A DNA stretch of 64,000 nt from Nocardia arizonensis. Lineage in GTDB: Bacteria > Actinomycetota > Actinomycetes > Mycobacteriales > Mycobacteriaceae. The notes under the pieces are model-generated. The model made no database searches, was not told the origin of the DNA, and worked only from the letters and a program-made list of their open reading frames with translations. Positions within the stretch are counted from its first letter, which is position 1. The number at the start of each line of letters is the position of its first letter. The stretch lies in assembly GCF_001310275.1 (NCBI RefSeq), contig NZ_LGYZ01000133.1, positions 186,001 through 250,000 on the forward strand. Direction: 5' to 3'. Shown one piece after another: positions 1 to 8,118 of this stretch. The position numbers were made by a program, and so were the translations under genes.

Positions 1-597
1 ATCATCATCGTGGCGCTCGGCGAATCCATCGTCTCCATCGGCATCGGCGTCGCGGGCCTGCCCATTTCCTGGCCGATCGCGGTCGGTTCGCTACTGGGTC
101 TCACGGTCGCGGGACTGCTGTGGTGGGCCTATTTCGACGTGGCCGCGCTCGCGGTGGAACACGAACTGAGGACGGCCACCGGGCAACGCCAGATAAAGAT
201 CGCCCGCACCAGCTACACCTACTGGCACTTCCCGATGATCGTCGGCATCATCGGCCTGTCGCTGGGACTGAAGAAGGTGCTCTACTACGTCGGCGACGCC
301 TCGCACCACACGCTGTCCGACCCGCTCTACGGCATTCCGCTGTTCGCACTCTACGGCGGCGTCGTGCTCTACCTGATCGCCCTGGTCGGCTTCAAACACT
401 ATGCGACGCGCGAGATCTCGTGGCAGCGGGTGATCACCGCCGCCGCGCTGATCGCACTGGCCCCGCCGGCCTGCGCGTTGCCCGCGCTCGCCGCGCTCAC
501 CCTGCTGTGCGCGGTGCTGGCGGCGCTGATCCTGTGGGAGGTCACCAGGTACGCGCGCCCGCGCGACGAGATCCGCCACCCGGTAGCCGAGCACTGA
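1..597 (+). CDS. LtrA-family membrane protein, C-terminal part (5' end outside window)
   Basis: The reading frame is open from base 1 and encodes about 198 residues ending in TGA at 595-597; the true start lies upstream of the window. The fragment opens with the IVALGESIVSIG stretch typical of the low-temperature-requirement A (LtrA) family, followed by several hydrophobic segments (roughly residues 18-45, 75-95, 110-130 and 140-175). LtrA proteins are polytopic inner-membrane proteins whose substrate is unknown; the name comes from a Listeria cold-growth phenotype. It converges directly on the leftward gene at 598 with no gap between the two stop codons. Family assignment is good; function is not established. 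Confidence 0.82.
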   Translation: MIIVALGESIVSIGIGVAGLPISWPIAVGSLLGLTVAGLLWWAYFDVAALAVEHELRTATGQRQIKIARTSYTYWHFPMIVGIIGLSLGLKKVLYYVGDASHHTLSDPLYGIPLFALYGGVVLYLIALVGFKHYATREISWQRVITAAALIALAPPACALPALAALTLLCAVLAALILWEVTRYARPRDEIRHPVAEH

Positions 598-1440
598 TCA
601 GGGCGCCGCGGGCGGCCGTCGAGTCAGGTGAGCGACGCGGCGTTCACGCGGAGTGTGCCCGTACTCCGACGGCTCCACCTCGACTCCGTCCCGCACCGCC
701 GCCCGGATCTGGTCCACGTTCTCGCGGATCATGTCCGAGACCAGTTCGTCGGTGCGCGGATCGGCGAGCACCTGGAAGACGATGCGGAAGGTGGTGTCGG
801 CGACCAGGCGCATGATCTCGTCGTGGAACGGGAGATAGCGGACCTTGCCCGCCTGCGGGTCCTTCTTGATCAACTCGACGATCATCTCGTCCATCTCCGC
901 GCGGTTCTCCTCCAGCGCGGCGGCGATATTGCGAGTGTAGTGACCGGTGCGCAGCACCCGGCCGACCTCGTCGAGCACCGCGATCGTCATCGGACGTTTG
1001 ATGACGTCGACGATCGTCTTGACGAACCGGTTCACCACCGCCGCGGTGACCCGTTCGCCGAGGGCGCGGTCGGCGACGCGGCCGAGTCGCACGGCGATCA
1101 CCACGATGCGCAGCAGCCGTAATCCTCGGAAGAACGGGCTGGTCACCGGGACCATACCGAGCACTTCGTACCAGTAGACGAACGGGAAGGTCCACGGCCA
1201 GCCTGCCCGGCGCCAACGCCACAGGAATTCGACGGCGAAGATCGCGCAGATCGACCAGTCGACGATGACCACGGCCCGGTAGAGGTGGTGCGACACCGGG
1301 AAGAAACTGACCCAGACGACCAGCACGACCGAGATCACGGCCAGGACGAGCATGACCAGATCGGTCCACAACGCGGGCGGCTTCGGCGGCAGCCCCGGAT
1401 GCGCCGCCTCGCCGCGCGCGGGCGCGGTAGCTGTTGCCAC
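598..1440 (-). CDS. Ion-channel-like membrane protein
   Basis: A 280-residue protein starting at GTG 1440, with AAGGGA about 7 nt upstream; the reading frame continues further 5' but overlaps the oxidase gene and looks unlike coding sequence there. The N-terminal third holds about four hydrophobic segments, including a VDWSICAIFAVEFLWRWRRAGW stretch shared in style with voltage-sensor domains of ion transporters, then a basic FRGLRLLRIVVIAVRLGRVADR segment resembling an S4 helix. I see no K+ selectivity-filter TVGYG. The C-terminal half is soluble, helical and charged. It may be a sensor-only or anion-type membrane protein; substrate unknown. The gene lies downstream of the cholesterol oxidase gene on the same strand with a 70-bp gap. 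Confidence 0.55.
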   Translation of the reverse strand: MATATAPARGEAAHPGLPPKPPALWTDLVMLVLAVISVVLVVWVSFFPVSHHLYRAVVIVDWSICAIFAVEFLWRWRRAGWPWTFPFVYWYEVLGMVPVTSPFFRGLRLLRIVVIAVRLGRVADRALGERVTAAVVNRFVKTIVDVIKRPMTIAVLDEVGRVLRTGHYTRNIAAALEENRAEMDEMIVELIKKDPQAGKVRYLPFHDEIMRLVADTTFRIVFQVLADPRTDELVSDMIRENVDQIRAAVRDGVEVEPSEYGHTPRERRVAHLTRRPPAAP

Positions 1441-1510
1441 AGGTGAATCCCTTCGACGCCGACCGGTCTCGCCGAGAGTAGCCCGCCGATCCGGCGCCGA
1501 GGGCAGACCT

Positions 1511-3139
1511 TCAGCGGCCGGTGCGGATGATGTTCTCGATATTGCGTTCGGCCAGTGCGGTGATGGTGAGCGTGGGATTGACCGTGCCCGTGCTGCCCGG
1601 CACCGCCGCGCCGTCCATGACGTACAGGCCCGGATGCCCGTGCACCCGTCCGTAACCGTCGGTGGCCTTACCCAGAACCGCCCCGCCCAGGGGATGGGCG
1701 GTGAACAGCGCGTTGGCGTCATAGCCGAGCGCGCCGTACTCGAACAGCGCGCCCGCTTGCTCGGCGATGCGATGATCGACCGCACGGGCCGCGGCGGTCG
1801 TCTCGTCGCGGTTGCGCGTGGACCAGGTCAGTCCGACCCCGCCGGTGGCGCGGTCGTAGCCGAAACGGGTGCGGGTGGGATCGAGCACCATGCCGAGCGA
1901 GGCCAGGGCGCCGGTCTCGAACGGTATGCCGGGGATGTACCAGTTCTCCAGCGTGACCGGCACCGTGCGCTCGTCGAAGACGCGGCTCGCGCTCGGCACG
2001 CCCTGCCCGAATCCGGCGACCGCGCTGGCGCCGCGCGCGAGCACCACGTCACCGTTGGTGCCCCAGCCGTCGCCGATGTGCTCGTTGAGATTCGGCAGCG
2101 TTCCGGTGGCCTGGGCGCGCACCAGCAATTCGGAGGTGCCGATTGATCCGGCCCCGAGGAAAAGCCGGTCACAGGTCAGGGTGCGGGTGCCGAGCTGGTC
2201 GCCGGTCGGCGCGAGTTTGGTCACCGTGACGACGAAACGGCCGCCGGATTCCTGAGCGATGCTGTCGACGCGGTGGCCCGGGAAGATCGCCGACTTCCCG
2301 GTATCGCGAGCGTATTTCAGATAGTTCTGGTTCAGGTCGAACTTCGCGCCGTTGGAATTGCCGAGGTTGCTGCGCGCCACGGTGGCCGAGGGACGGCTCG
2401 CGCCCGCGAGTTCGGCGCGCAGGATATTCCAGTCGAAGATCGAATCATTGGGCAGCGGTTGGTATCCCGCCTTGCGTACCTGATCGTCCCAGGCCCGGGA
2501 ATGAGTGAACGGCGCGGATCGGTACAGATCGTCCGGGATGGAATCCAGCCGCAGCATCTGCCGGACGCGGGGATAGTAGACGCTGTTCAATTCGCCGTAA
2601 TCGACCACGCCGCCGAAGATCTGGTCGAAGAAGCGCCGCTCGGGCGCGACCATCGCGCCGGTGAAGATCACCGAACCGCCGCCCACCGCCGCGGCCCGCC
2701 ACACGTCGATACCAGGGTAGGATGTGCAGTCCAGCACGCCGCCGAAACTGGCGAACTGCATGGGCACCTTGGTGACGCCGGTGAAATCCGTACGATGCCA
2801 GAAACCGCGGCCGTCGGGCAGGTCGTCGCCGGTGAATATCTCCCGCCACGGATCGTTGGGCCACAGCGAACCACGCTCGAGCACGGTGCTGACCACGCCC
2901 GCCTCGGCCAAGCGCAGCGCCGTGACCGCCGCGCCGAATCCTGAGCCGACGATGATCGCGGGCGTGTGCTCGGGCGGATCGGGCAGCGGCGCAAAGATTT
3001 CCGGCACCCAAGCGCGGAAGAGGCTGTACCAGATCGGATCCGCCGCGGCGGGCCGCGCGCCGATCGACATGCCGGCCGCACCCGCGGCTCCTACCAACGC
3101 CGTCGCCGCGGCCGCCCGAAAAAAGGCGCGTCTGTCCAC
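1511..3139 (-). CDS. Secreted class-I cholesterol oxidase (GMC oxidoreductase)
   Basis: A 542-residue flavoenzyme predicted to oxidise and isomerise 3-beta-hydroxysterols to 4-en-3-ones, producing H2O2. A Tat-type leader (RRAFFR at residues 3-8, then an Ala-rich core ending near AAADP) implies export folded with FAD. The dinucleotide-binding loop GSGFGA is at 65-70. The GDGWGTNGD motif and the C-terminal AHPLGG and VNPTLTITALAERN motifs match the Streptomyces/Rhodococcus ChoA family, including the catalytic His and Asn expected there. Length fits the family (about 540). It is leftward, between the hydrolase lipoprotein and the channel-like gene. An exported sterol oxidase suits a steroid-degrading actinomycete. 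Confidence 0.88.
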   Translation of the reverse strand: MDRRAFFRAAAATALVGAAGAAGMSIGARPAAADPIWYSLFRAWVPEIFAPLPDPPEHTPAIIVGSGFGAAVTALRLAEAGVVSTVLERGSLWPNDPWREIFTGDDLPDGRGFWHRTDFTGVTKVPMQFASFGGVLDCTSYPGIDVWRAAAVGGGSVIFTGAMVAPERRFFDQIFGGVVDYGELNSVYYPRVRQMLRLDSIPDDLYRSAPFTHSRAWDDQVRKAGYQPLPNDSIFDWNILRAELAGASRPSATVARSNLGNSNGAKFDLNQNYLKYARDTGKSAIFPGHRVDSIAQESGGRFVVTVTKLAPTGDQLGTRTLTCDRLFLGAGSIGTSELLVRAQATGTLPNLNEHIGDGWGTNGDVVLARGASAVAGFGQGVPSASRVFDERTVPVTLENWYIPGIPFETGALASLGMVLDPTRTRFGYDRATGGVGLTWSTRNRDETTAAARAVDHRIAEQAGALFEYGALGYDANALFTAHPLGGAVLGKATDGYGRVHGHPGLYVMDGAAVPGSTGTVNPTLTITALAERNIENIIRTGR

Positions 3140-3190
3140 CGGCCACCTCCCTCATCACGCATGGCCGAGCGCAGACTACCCGACCGAGGC

Positions 3191-4807
3191 TCAGGAGGTG
3201 AAGGGCTGTACGTCGGCGGCGCAGGTGGCGCCCGGGGCGGGTAACCGGAGGTCGACCAGATAGCGTTCGCGCAGGTTGACGGTGCATTCGTTCGCCGTAT
3301 CGTGGCCGTAGCCGTCGGAGACGACGACCAGTCGGGCGTTCACCAGTTCCTGCTGGGCGCGCTGGGCGGAGGTCAGCGGGGTCACCGGGTCGAAGCGGTT
3401 TGCGAACAGCAGCGCGGGCTTGTCCGCACCGAGGGTCCACGGACCGGTATAGCGCTGCTGATAGCCACCGGCCGGTATCGGCCACGAAGCGCACGGCAGC
3501 CGAAGATAGAGCAAGTACGATCCGAAAGTTGGTGCGGCAGAATCTATTTCGCTAGCCATACCCGGCCAGGCGCCCGGCTGATCGGGCAGTGTGTGATCGG
3601 CGCAGGAGATCGCGGTGAAGGAATCGCGGGCGGCGAGGTCCGGGGCGAGGCGTGCCAGGATCGGACGCACCGCCGCGGCATCACCGTCGGCGCCGCGGTC
3701 GAGTTCGGCGAGTATCCGGGCCAGATCGGACCAGCCGTCCGCGGCGTCGGACAACAACCCGACGTGCGCCCGCACGAGTTCGGCATAGCTCACCGCGACC
3801 GCTCGCTCCCCCGTGCCGACCGTGATCGGCCCACCGCGCAGGCGCTCGAGCAGAGCGGTGTGGCGGGCACGCGGGTCACTCGGTGCGTGGGCGACGGTCG
3901 CGCGGGCGAAATCGGCGCCGCGCGGCGGGTCCGCGAACGCGCATCCCGATCCGCCCGCGGCGGCGCACAGCCGGAAGAATTCGCCGAGCACCTCCTCGCT
4001 GCCGAGCGCGGTATCGGCGAGGGCGACCCGCGTATCGCGGGTATAGGGCTCGGGATCGACCGGCGACCCGAGTTGCAGCGCGCGCACTCGGTCGCTGAAC
4101 AGCGCGCCGTAGACGACGCCGACGTAGCTCGCGTAGTCGTCGCCCTGGAAGGTCAGCCGCGATTCGCCGACCGCCCGGCGCAGCAGATCCAGGTCGCGAG
4201 CCGCGTCCACGGTGGTCAGATGGGGCAGCAGCACACCGCTGTCGGCCGCGCAGCCGCGAGCCGTCATTTGCCCAGCGCGCTCGGCCTCCTCCTGCTGGTC
4301 GACCGTCACCGGCACGAGCGCGGCCGTCGAACCCGAACGCTGCCGTTCGTCGGCGTCGACGAAACAGCGCACCGGCGCGCTGCGGCCGACACCGCGCTGG
4401 TCGAAGGTCACCACATCGAAGCGGCGACTCAGCTCCCCCGCGAACAGCGGACCCTCGGCGGCCATCGCGAATCCGGAGCGACCGGGTCCGCCCGCGGCCG
4501 TGAACAGGGTGCCGAGACGACGATCAGGATCGCCGGCGGGCTGGCGCAGCACCGCGAGGTCGATGGTCTCGCCGTCGGGTCGGGAGTAATCCAGCGGCAC
4601 ACGGGCCGTCGCGCATTCGTAGCGGGCGAGTCCCGGTCCGGCGCACGCCGTCCACTCCAGATTCGGCGTGGCCACCGCGTCCGCCTGCTCGACCAGTGCG
4701 GCGACCGCCGATTCGTGCGCGGTCGTCCGACCGCATCCGCTCGCCGCGGGCAGGACGACCAGCACGGCCGCCGCGACGGCACAACTCCATCTACGCACGG
4801 ACATCAT
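3191..4807 (-). CDS. Alpha/beta-hydrolase lipoprotein, TAP-like type, nucleophile serine replaced
   Basis: A 538-residue protein with an N-terminal signal ending in a lipobox-like ASGC, so probably a membrane-anchored lipoprotein. It shows the tripeptidyl-aminopeptidase/Hip1-like fold: the oxyanion region AAGGPGRSG, the DQRGVGRS strand turn, and a C-terminal TAP-like domain with FDPVTPLTS (acid) and GYGHD (His). The nucleophile elbow, normally G-x-S-x-G (usually GYSYGT), reads G222-D-D-Y-A-S: the serine position is Asp224. The rest of the protein is intact and well coded, so it looks like a conserved pseudoenzyme or an enzyme with an altered mechanism rather than a decaying gene. Two Met codons compete for the start (4807 or 4804). 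Confidence 0.8.
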   Translation of the reverse strand: MMSVRRWSCAVAAAVLVVLPAASGCGRTTAHESAVAALVEQADAVATPNLEWTACAGPGLARYECATARVPLDYSRPDGETIDLAVLRQPAGDPDRRLGTLFTAAGGPGRSGFAMAAEGPLFAGELSRRFDVVTFDQRGVGRSAPVRCFVDADERQRSGSTAALVPVTVDQQEEAERAGQMTARGCAADSGVLLPHLTTVDAARDLDLLRRAVGESRLTFQGDDYASYVGVVYGALFSDRVRALQLGSPVDPEPYTRDTRVALADTALGSEEVLGEFFRLCAAAGGSGCAFADPPRGADFARATVAHAPSDPRARHTALLERLRGGPITVGTGERAVAVSYAELVRAHVGLLSDAADGWSDLARILAELDRGADGDAAAVRPILARLAPDLAARDSFTAISCADHTLPDQPGAWPGMASEIDSAAPTFGSYLLYLRLPCASWPIPAGGYQQRYTGPWTLGADKPALLFANRFDPVTPLTSAQRAQQELVNARLVVVSDGYGHDTANECTVNLRERYLVDLRLPAPGATCAADVQPFTS

Positions 4808-4873
4808 CGTCCGGTGTGACCCCCGTCGCGGTCGTCATCCTCGATGCGGACATCCACCCCGATTTTCGCGGGC

Positions 4874-5641
4874 TCACGAGGTGAGCAATCGGATCACCGC
4901 GATGACGCCGACCACGACGATGACCGCGCGCAACGCCGTTGGCGGCAGTCTGCGGCCCACCGTCGCCCCGAGCTGCCCGCCGATGATCGCACCGACCGCG
5001 ATCAGCGCGACCACCGGCCAGTCCACCTCGGCCACCGCGATGAATATCGCCGCCGACACCCCGTTGACCAGCAGCGCGAGCACATTCTTCACCGCGTTGA
5101 GGCGCTGGAGATCCTCGTGCACGAAGACGCCGAGCAGCCCGAGCAGCAGCACGCCCTGCGCCGCGCCGAAGTAGCCGCCGTAGACACCCGCCGCGAAGAC
5201 CGTCACCAGCAGGATCGGGCCGCCGTGCGCCGGTGCGGGAGCGCCGTCGCCCTCGCGGCGCCGCTTGACCCAGCGGGCCAGCCGCGGCTGCACCACCACC
5301 AGGACAAGGGCGAGGATGATCAGGACCGGCACGATGGTCTTGAACGCCTCCGCGGGCAGCACCAGCAGCAGCACCGCGCCCGTGGTGCCACCGAGCAGCG
5401 ATGCCGAGCCGAGCCGCACCAGCCGCGCGCGCTGACCGGCCAGTTCACGGCGATAGCCGATCGCGCCGCTGATCGAACCGGGAACCAGGCCGATCGTATT
5501 GGACACATTCGCGGTCACCGGCGACAGTCCGAAGGCGAGCAGCACCGGAAAGGTGATGAGCGTGCCCGAGCCCACCACGGTGTTGATGCCGCCCGCCGCG
5601 ATACCCGCGCCGAAGACGGCCAGCATTTCCAGCCAGGTCAT
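4874..5641 (-). CDS. TauE/SafE-family sulfite/organosulfur exporter-like permease
   Basis: A 255-residue polytopic membrane protein with two related halves of about four hydrophobic helices each. The first contains GAGIAAGGINTVVGSGTLITFP and the repeat-like second half contains FAAGVYGGYFGAAQGVLLL, both hallmarks of the TauE/SafE family. Members move sulfite, sulfoacetate or other small anions; the substrate here cannot be told. The ATG at 5641 is 105 bp from the leuA leader peptide, transcribed divergently, so the promoter regions of the two genes are back to back. Confidence 0.9.
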   Translation of the reverse strand: MTWLEMLAVFGAGIAAGGINTVVGSGTLITFPVLLAFGLSPVTANVSNTIGLVPGSISGAIGYRRELAGQRARLVRLGSASLLGGTTGAVLLLVLPAEAFKTIVPVLIILALVLVVVQPRLARWVKRRREGDGAPAPAHGGPILLVTVFAAGVYGGYFGAAQGVLLLGLLGVFVHEDLQRLNAVKNVLALLVNGVSAAIFIAVAEVDWPVVALIAVGAIIGGQLGATVGRRLPPTALRAVIVVVGVIAVIRLLTS

Positions 5642-5708
5642 AGCGATCGTCCCTCCGCCGTCAGACGCTAACGCCCGTCATCGGACGACCCACCGACGGG
5701 ACCACCAT

Positions 5709-5736
5709 TGGAGCCCGCATCGCGGCGCGGTAAACT
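5709..5736 (+). promoter_or_regulatory. Probable leuA promoter
   Basis: TTGGAG (5709-5714) and TAAACT (5731-5736) are separated by 16 bp, a good sigma-70-like pair. The expected transcript start, near 5743, lies just before the leader-peptide ATG at 5747, so the leader would be nearly leaderless. Sequence inference only. Confidence 0.55.
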
Positions 5737-5746
5737 GGCCGACATC

Positions 5747-5788
5747 ATGCAGCGGGTGCTCCTCCTCAGCCGCCGCGGCGGGGTCTGA
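5747..5788 (+). CDS. leuL: leuA leader peptide (leucine attenuator)
   Basis: A 13-residue peptide, MQRVLLLSRRGGV, with three consecutive CTC leucine codons. It sits between the leuA promoter and leuA and is followed by a stem-forming stretch. Leader peptides with runs of Leu codons upstream of leuA are known from actinobacteria, where ribosome stalling at Leu codons prevents an attenuator from forming. The peptide's own mRNA also contains the self-complementary CCGCCGCGGCGG, a candidate pause or anti-terminator element. Confidence 0.7.
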   Translation: MQRVLLLSRRGGV

Positions 5789-5792
5789 TACG

Positions 5793-5828
5793 GACCGGCT
5801 CCCGTCGCGGGGTATTGCCGCGCCGGTC
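5793..5828 (+). terminator. Candidate leuA attenuator stem-loop
   Basis: GACCGGC (5793-5799) pairs with GCCGGTC (5822-5828), enclosing a second short stem (GCGG/CCGC). It begins five bases after the leader-peptide stop, where an attenuator is expected. There is no U-tract, as is usual in high-GC actinobacteria. Confidence 0.45.
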
Positions 5829-5868
5829 GACCCACTATCGGGATCCCACCCAAACCCTGGAGAATCGC

Positions 5869-7671
5869 ATGTCCCCCGCTGACGTTTTCGTATCCGGCTC
5901 GCGCAACATATCCGCACCCGCGAAACCCGCTCCGGCGGACCAGCCGGCCTGGAACACCCAGAAGAACTCCTCGATGCCGACCTTCCGGTACCGGCCATAC
6001 GCCGAGGAGGTCGAACCCGTCACCCTGCCCGACCGCGTCTGGCCCGACCGCGTCATCGACCGCGCGCCCGGCTGGTGCGCCGTTGACCTGCGCGACGGCA
6101 ACCAGGCGCTGATCGACCCGATGAGCCCGGCCCGCAAGCGCCGCATGTTCGACCTGCTGGTGCGCATGGGATACAAGGAGATCGAGGTCGGTTTCCCCTC
6201 GGCCAGCCAGACCGATTACGACTTCGTCCGCGAGATCATCGAGGACGGCGCGATCCCCGCCGACGTCACCATCCAGGTGCTGACCCAGTGCCGCCCCGAA
6301 CTGATCGAGCGCACCTTCGAGGCGTGCGCGGGCGCGGGCGCTGTGATCGTGCACTTCTACAATTCAACCTCGATCCTGCAACGCAGAGTGGTGTTCCGCG
6401 CCGACCGCGCCGCGGTGAAGAAGATCGCCACCGACGCCGCGGCCCTGTGCCTGGAGATCGAGAAGCGCTACCCCGACACGAATTGGCGCTACGAGTACAG
6501 CCCCGAGTCCTACACCGGCACCGAACTGGACTACGCCAAGGACGTCTGCGACGCGGTCACCGCGATCATCGCGCCAACCCCCGACAAGCCGATGATCATC
6601 AACCTGCCCGCCACCGTCGAGATGGCGACGCCCAATGTCTACGCCGACTCCATCGAGTGGATGAGCCGCAATCTGGAGCGCCGCGACTCCATCGTGCTGT
6701 CGCTGCACCCGCACAACGATCGCGGCACCGCCGTGGCCGCCGCCGAACTGGGCTACCAGGCGGGCGCCGACCGCATCGAGGGCTGCCTGTTCGGCAATGG
6801 TGAACGTACGGGCAACGTCTGCCTGGTCACCCTGGGCATGAACCTGTTCTCCCGCGGCATCGACCCGCAGATCAACTTCTCCGATATCGACGAGATCCGC
6901 CGCACGGTCGAATACTGCAATCAGCTGCCGGTGCACGAACGCCACCCCTACGGCGGCGACCTGGTCTACACCGCGTTCTCCGGCTCGCATCAGGACGCCA
7001 TCAACAAGGGGCTCGACGCGATGAAGGCCGCCGCCGACGCGGCCGACTCCGATGTCGACGACATCGTGTGGGAGGTGCCCTACCTGCCCATCGACCCCAA
7101 GGACGTGGGCCGCACCTACGAGGCCGTCATCCGGGTCAACTCGCAGTCCGGCAAGGGCGGCGTCGCCTACATCATGAAGACCGATCACGGCTTGGCCCTG
7201 CCGCGCCGGTTGCAGATCGAGTTCTCGCAGTCGATCCAGAAGATCACCGACGGCGAAGGCGGCGAGGTCACACCCAAGGAGATGTGGGACGTCTTCCACG
7301 AGGAGTACCTGTCGCCCATTCGGCCACTGGAGCGCATACGGCAGAAGGTCACCGCCTCCGAGACCGACGGCGGCGTCGATTCCATCACCGCCGTGGTCAA
7401 GGTCGACGGAGTCGAGCAGGAGATCACCGGGTCGGGTAACGGACCGCTGGCCGCGTTCGTCGACGCGATCGCCGCCGTGGGATATGACGTGCGGGTATTG
7501 GACTACTCCGAGCACGCGATGTCGGCAGGCGACGACGCCCAAGCCGCCGCCTACGTCGAGTGCGCCATCGGAGACGCGGTGGTCTGGGGCGTAGGCATAG
7601 CCACCTCCATAACCACCGCAAGCCTGCGAGCAGTCGTCTCCGCCGTGAACCGAGCCGCCGCGGTGAAGTAG
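5869..7671 (+). CDS. leuA: 2-isopropylmalate synthase
   Basis: A 600-residue enzyme condensing acetyl-CoA with 2-oxoisovalerate, the first committed step of leucine synthesis. The start is ATG 5869, giving MSPADVFVSGSRN and the long N-terminal extension typical of actinobacterial LeuA. The DRE-TIM barrel carries RDGNQALIDPM (catalytic and metal-binding) and LHPHNDRGT (metal-ligand His). The C-terminal part (from about residue 500, SITAVVKVDGVEQ) is the LeuA dimer domain that binds leucine for feedback inhibition. It is preceded by a leader peptide and candidate attenuator, so control is probably both transcriptional and allosteric. It is the counterpart of Rv3710 by position and length. Confidence 0.96.
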   Translation: MSPADVFVSGSRNISAPAKPAPADQPAWNTQKNSSMPTFRYRPYAEEVEPVTLPDRVWPDRVIDRAPGWCAVDLRDGNQALIDPMSPARKRRMFDLLVRMGYKEIEVGFPSASQTDYDFVREIIEDGAIPADVTIQVLTQCRPELIERTFEACAGAGAVIVHFYNSTSILQRRVVFRADRAAVKKIATDAAALCLEIEKRYPDTNWRYEYSPESYTGTELDYAKDVCDAVTAIIAPTPDKPMIINLPATVEMATPNVYADSIEWMSRNLERRDSIVLSLHPHNDRGTAVAAAELGYQAGADRIEGCLFGNGERTGNVCLVTLGMNLFSRGIDPQINFSDIDEIRRTVEYCNQLPVHERHPYGGDLVYTAFSGSHQDAINKGLDAMKAAADAADSDVDDIVWEVPYLPIDPKDVGRTYEAVIRVNSQSGKGGVAYIMKTDHGLALPRRLQIEFSQSIQKITDGEGGEVTPKEMWDVFHEEYLSPIRPLERIRQKVTASETDGGVDSITAVVKVDGVEQEITGSGNGPLAAFVDAIAAVGYDVRVLDYSEHAMSAGDDAQAAAYVECAIGDAVVWGVGIATSITTASLRAVVSAVNRAAAVK

Positions 7672-7701
7672 GCACACCCCCAGCGAAATACGCCCCGCCT
7701 G

Positions 7702-7724
7702 CCCCGCGCCACCAAAGCGCGGGG
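7702..7724 (+). terminator. leuA terminator hairpin
   Basis: A perfect 8-bp stem, CCCCGCGC (7702-7709) with GCGCGGGG (7717-7724), and a 7-nt loop, 31 bases after the leuA stop. No T-run follows, as is common for terminators in this group. Confidence 0.6.
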
Positions 7725-7731
7725 AAGGCCC

Positions 7732-7835
7732 CCGCACCTGACCCGCACCCACACCCGCACCCTGACCTGCACCTGCACCGCACCTTCACCCGCACCCGCA
7801 CCGCACCGCACCCGCACCTCACCCGCACCCGCACC
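7732..7835. repeat. CCGCAC/CACCCG hexamer-type low-complexity tract
   Basis: About 100 bp made almost entirely of variants of CCGCAC and CACCTG, imperfectly repeated. It lies between leuA and the large palindrome, outside any credible gene. Such tracts arise by slippage and are likely to vary in length between strains. I see no promoter or coding signal in it. Confidence 0.75.
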
Positions 7836-7925
7836 AAGCAGGTAGCGCCCCACCCCTGCGGCACCCCCGAACAGGCGCCCTACCCACCCACCCAACAACC
7901 CCGGAGCGAGCCCGACGAGCGACCG

Positions 7926-8017
7926 GTTCGCGGCCGTCTCGCGTCCGAGCGGTCGAGACGATGCGACGAAGGAGCAAGTCTCGACCGCTCGGACGCGAGA
8001 CACCAAGGGCCGCGAAC
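7926..8017. repeat. Large intergenic palindrome (10-bp and 23-bp perfect arms)
   Basis: Outer arms GTTCGCGGCC (7926-7935) and GGCCGCGAAC (8008-8017) are perfect complements, and inner arms 7937-7959 and 7978-8000 are perfect complements over 23 bp, around an 18-nt loop (7960-7977). Only short unpaired stretches separate outer from inner arms. It would form a very stable hairpin in either strand. It lies upstream of the promoter of the MinD-like gene and may be a terminator for leuA readthrough, a REP/MITE-type element, or a protein-binding site. Confidence 0.85.
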
Positions 8018-8067
8018 CCGCGCCGCCGAAGGCGGCGCCATAGACACAGTGCTAGCGTGGGATCCGC

Positions 8068-8118
8068 ATGCAAGCGCCGAGCTCTCTGCTCGATCCCGAG
8101 CAGATGGGGGAACTGTGA
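8068..8118 (+). CDS. Leaderless 16-codon upstream ORF coupled to the MinD-like gene
   Basis: ATG 8068 opens a 16-residue frame (MQAPSSLLDPEQMGEL). It lies 9 bases after a -10-like TAGCGT (8053-8058), so its mRNA is probably leaderless. Its TGA stop (8116-8118) overlaps the GTG start of the next gene (8115), a layout suited to translational coupling. The function of the peptide, if any, is unknown. Confidence 0.4.
   Translation: MQAPSSLLDPEQMGEL

Noticed and set aside
7732..7835. Could the hexamer tract be a CRISPR array?
   Set aside because: No constant repeat with unique spacers; it is simple-sequence DNA. No cas genes are in the window.
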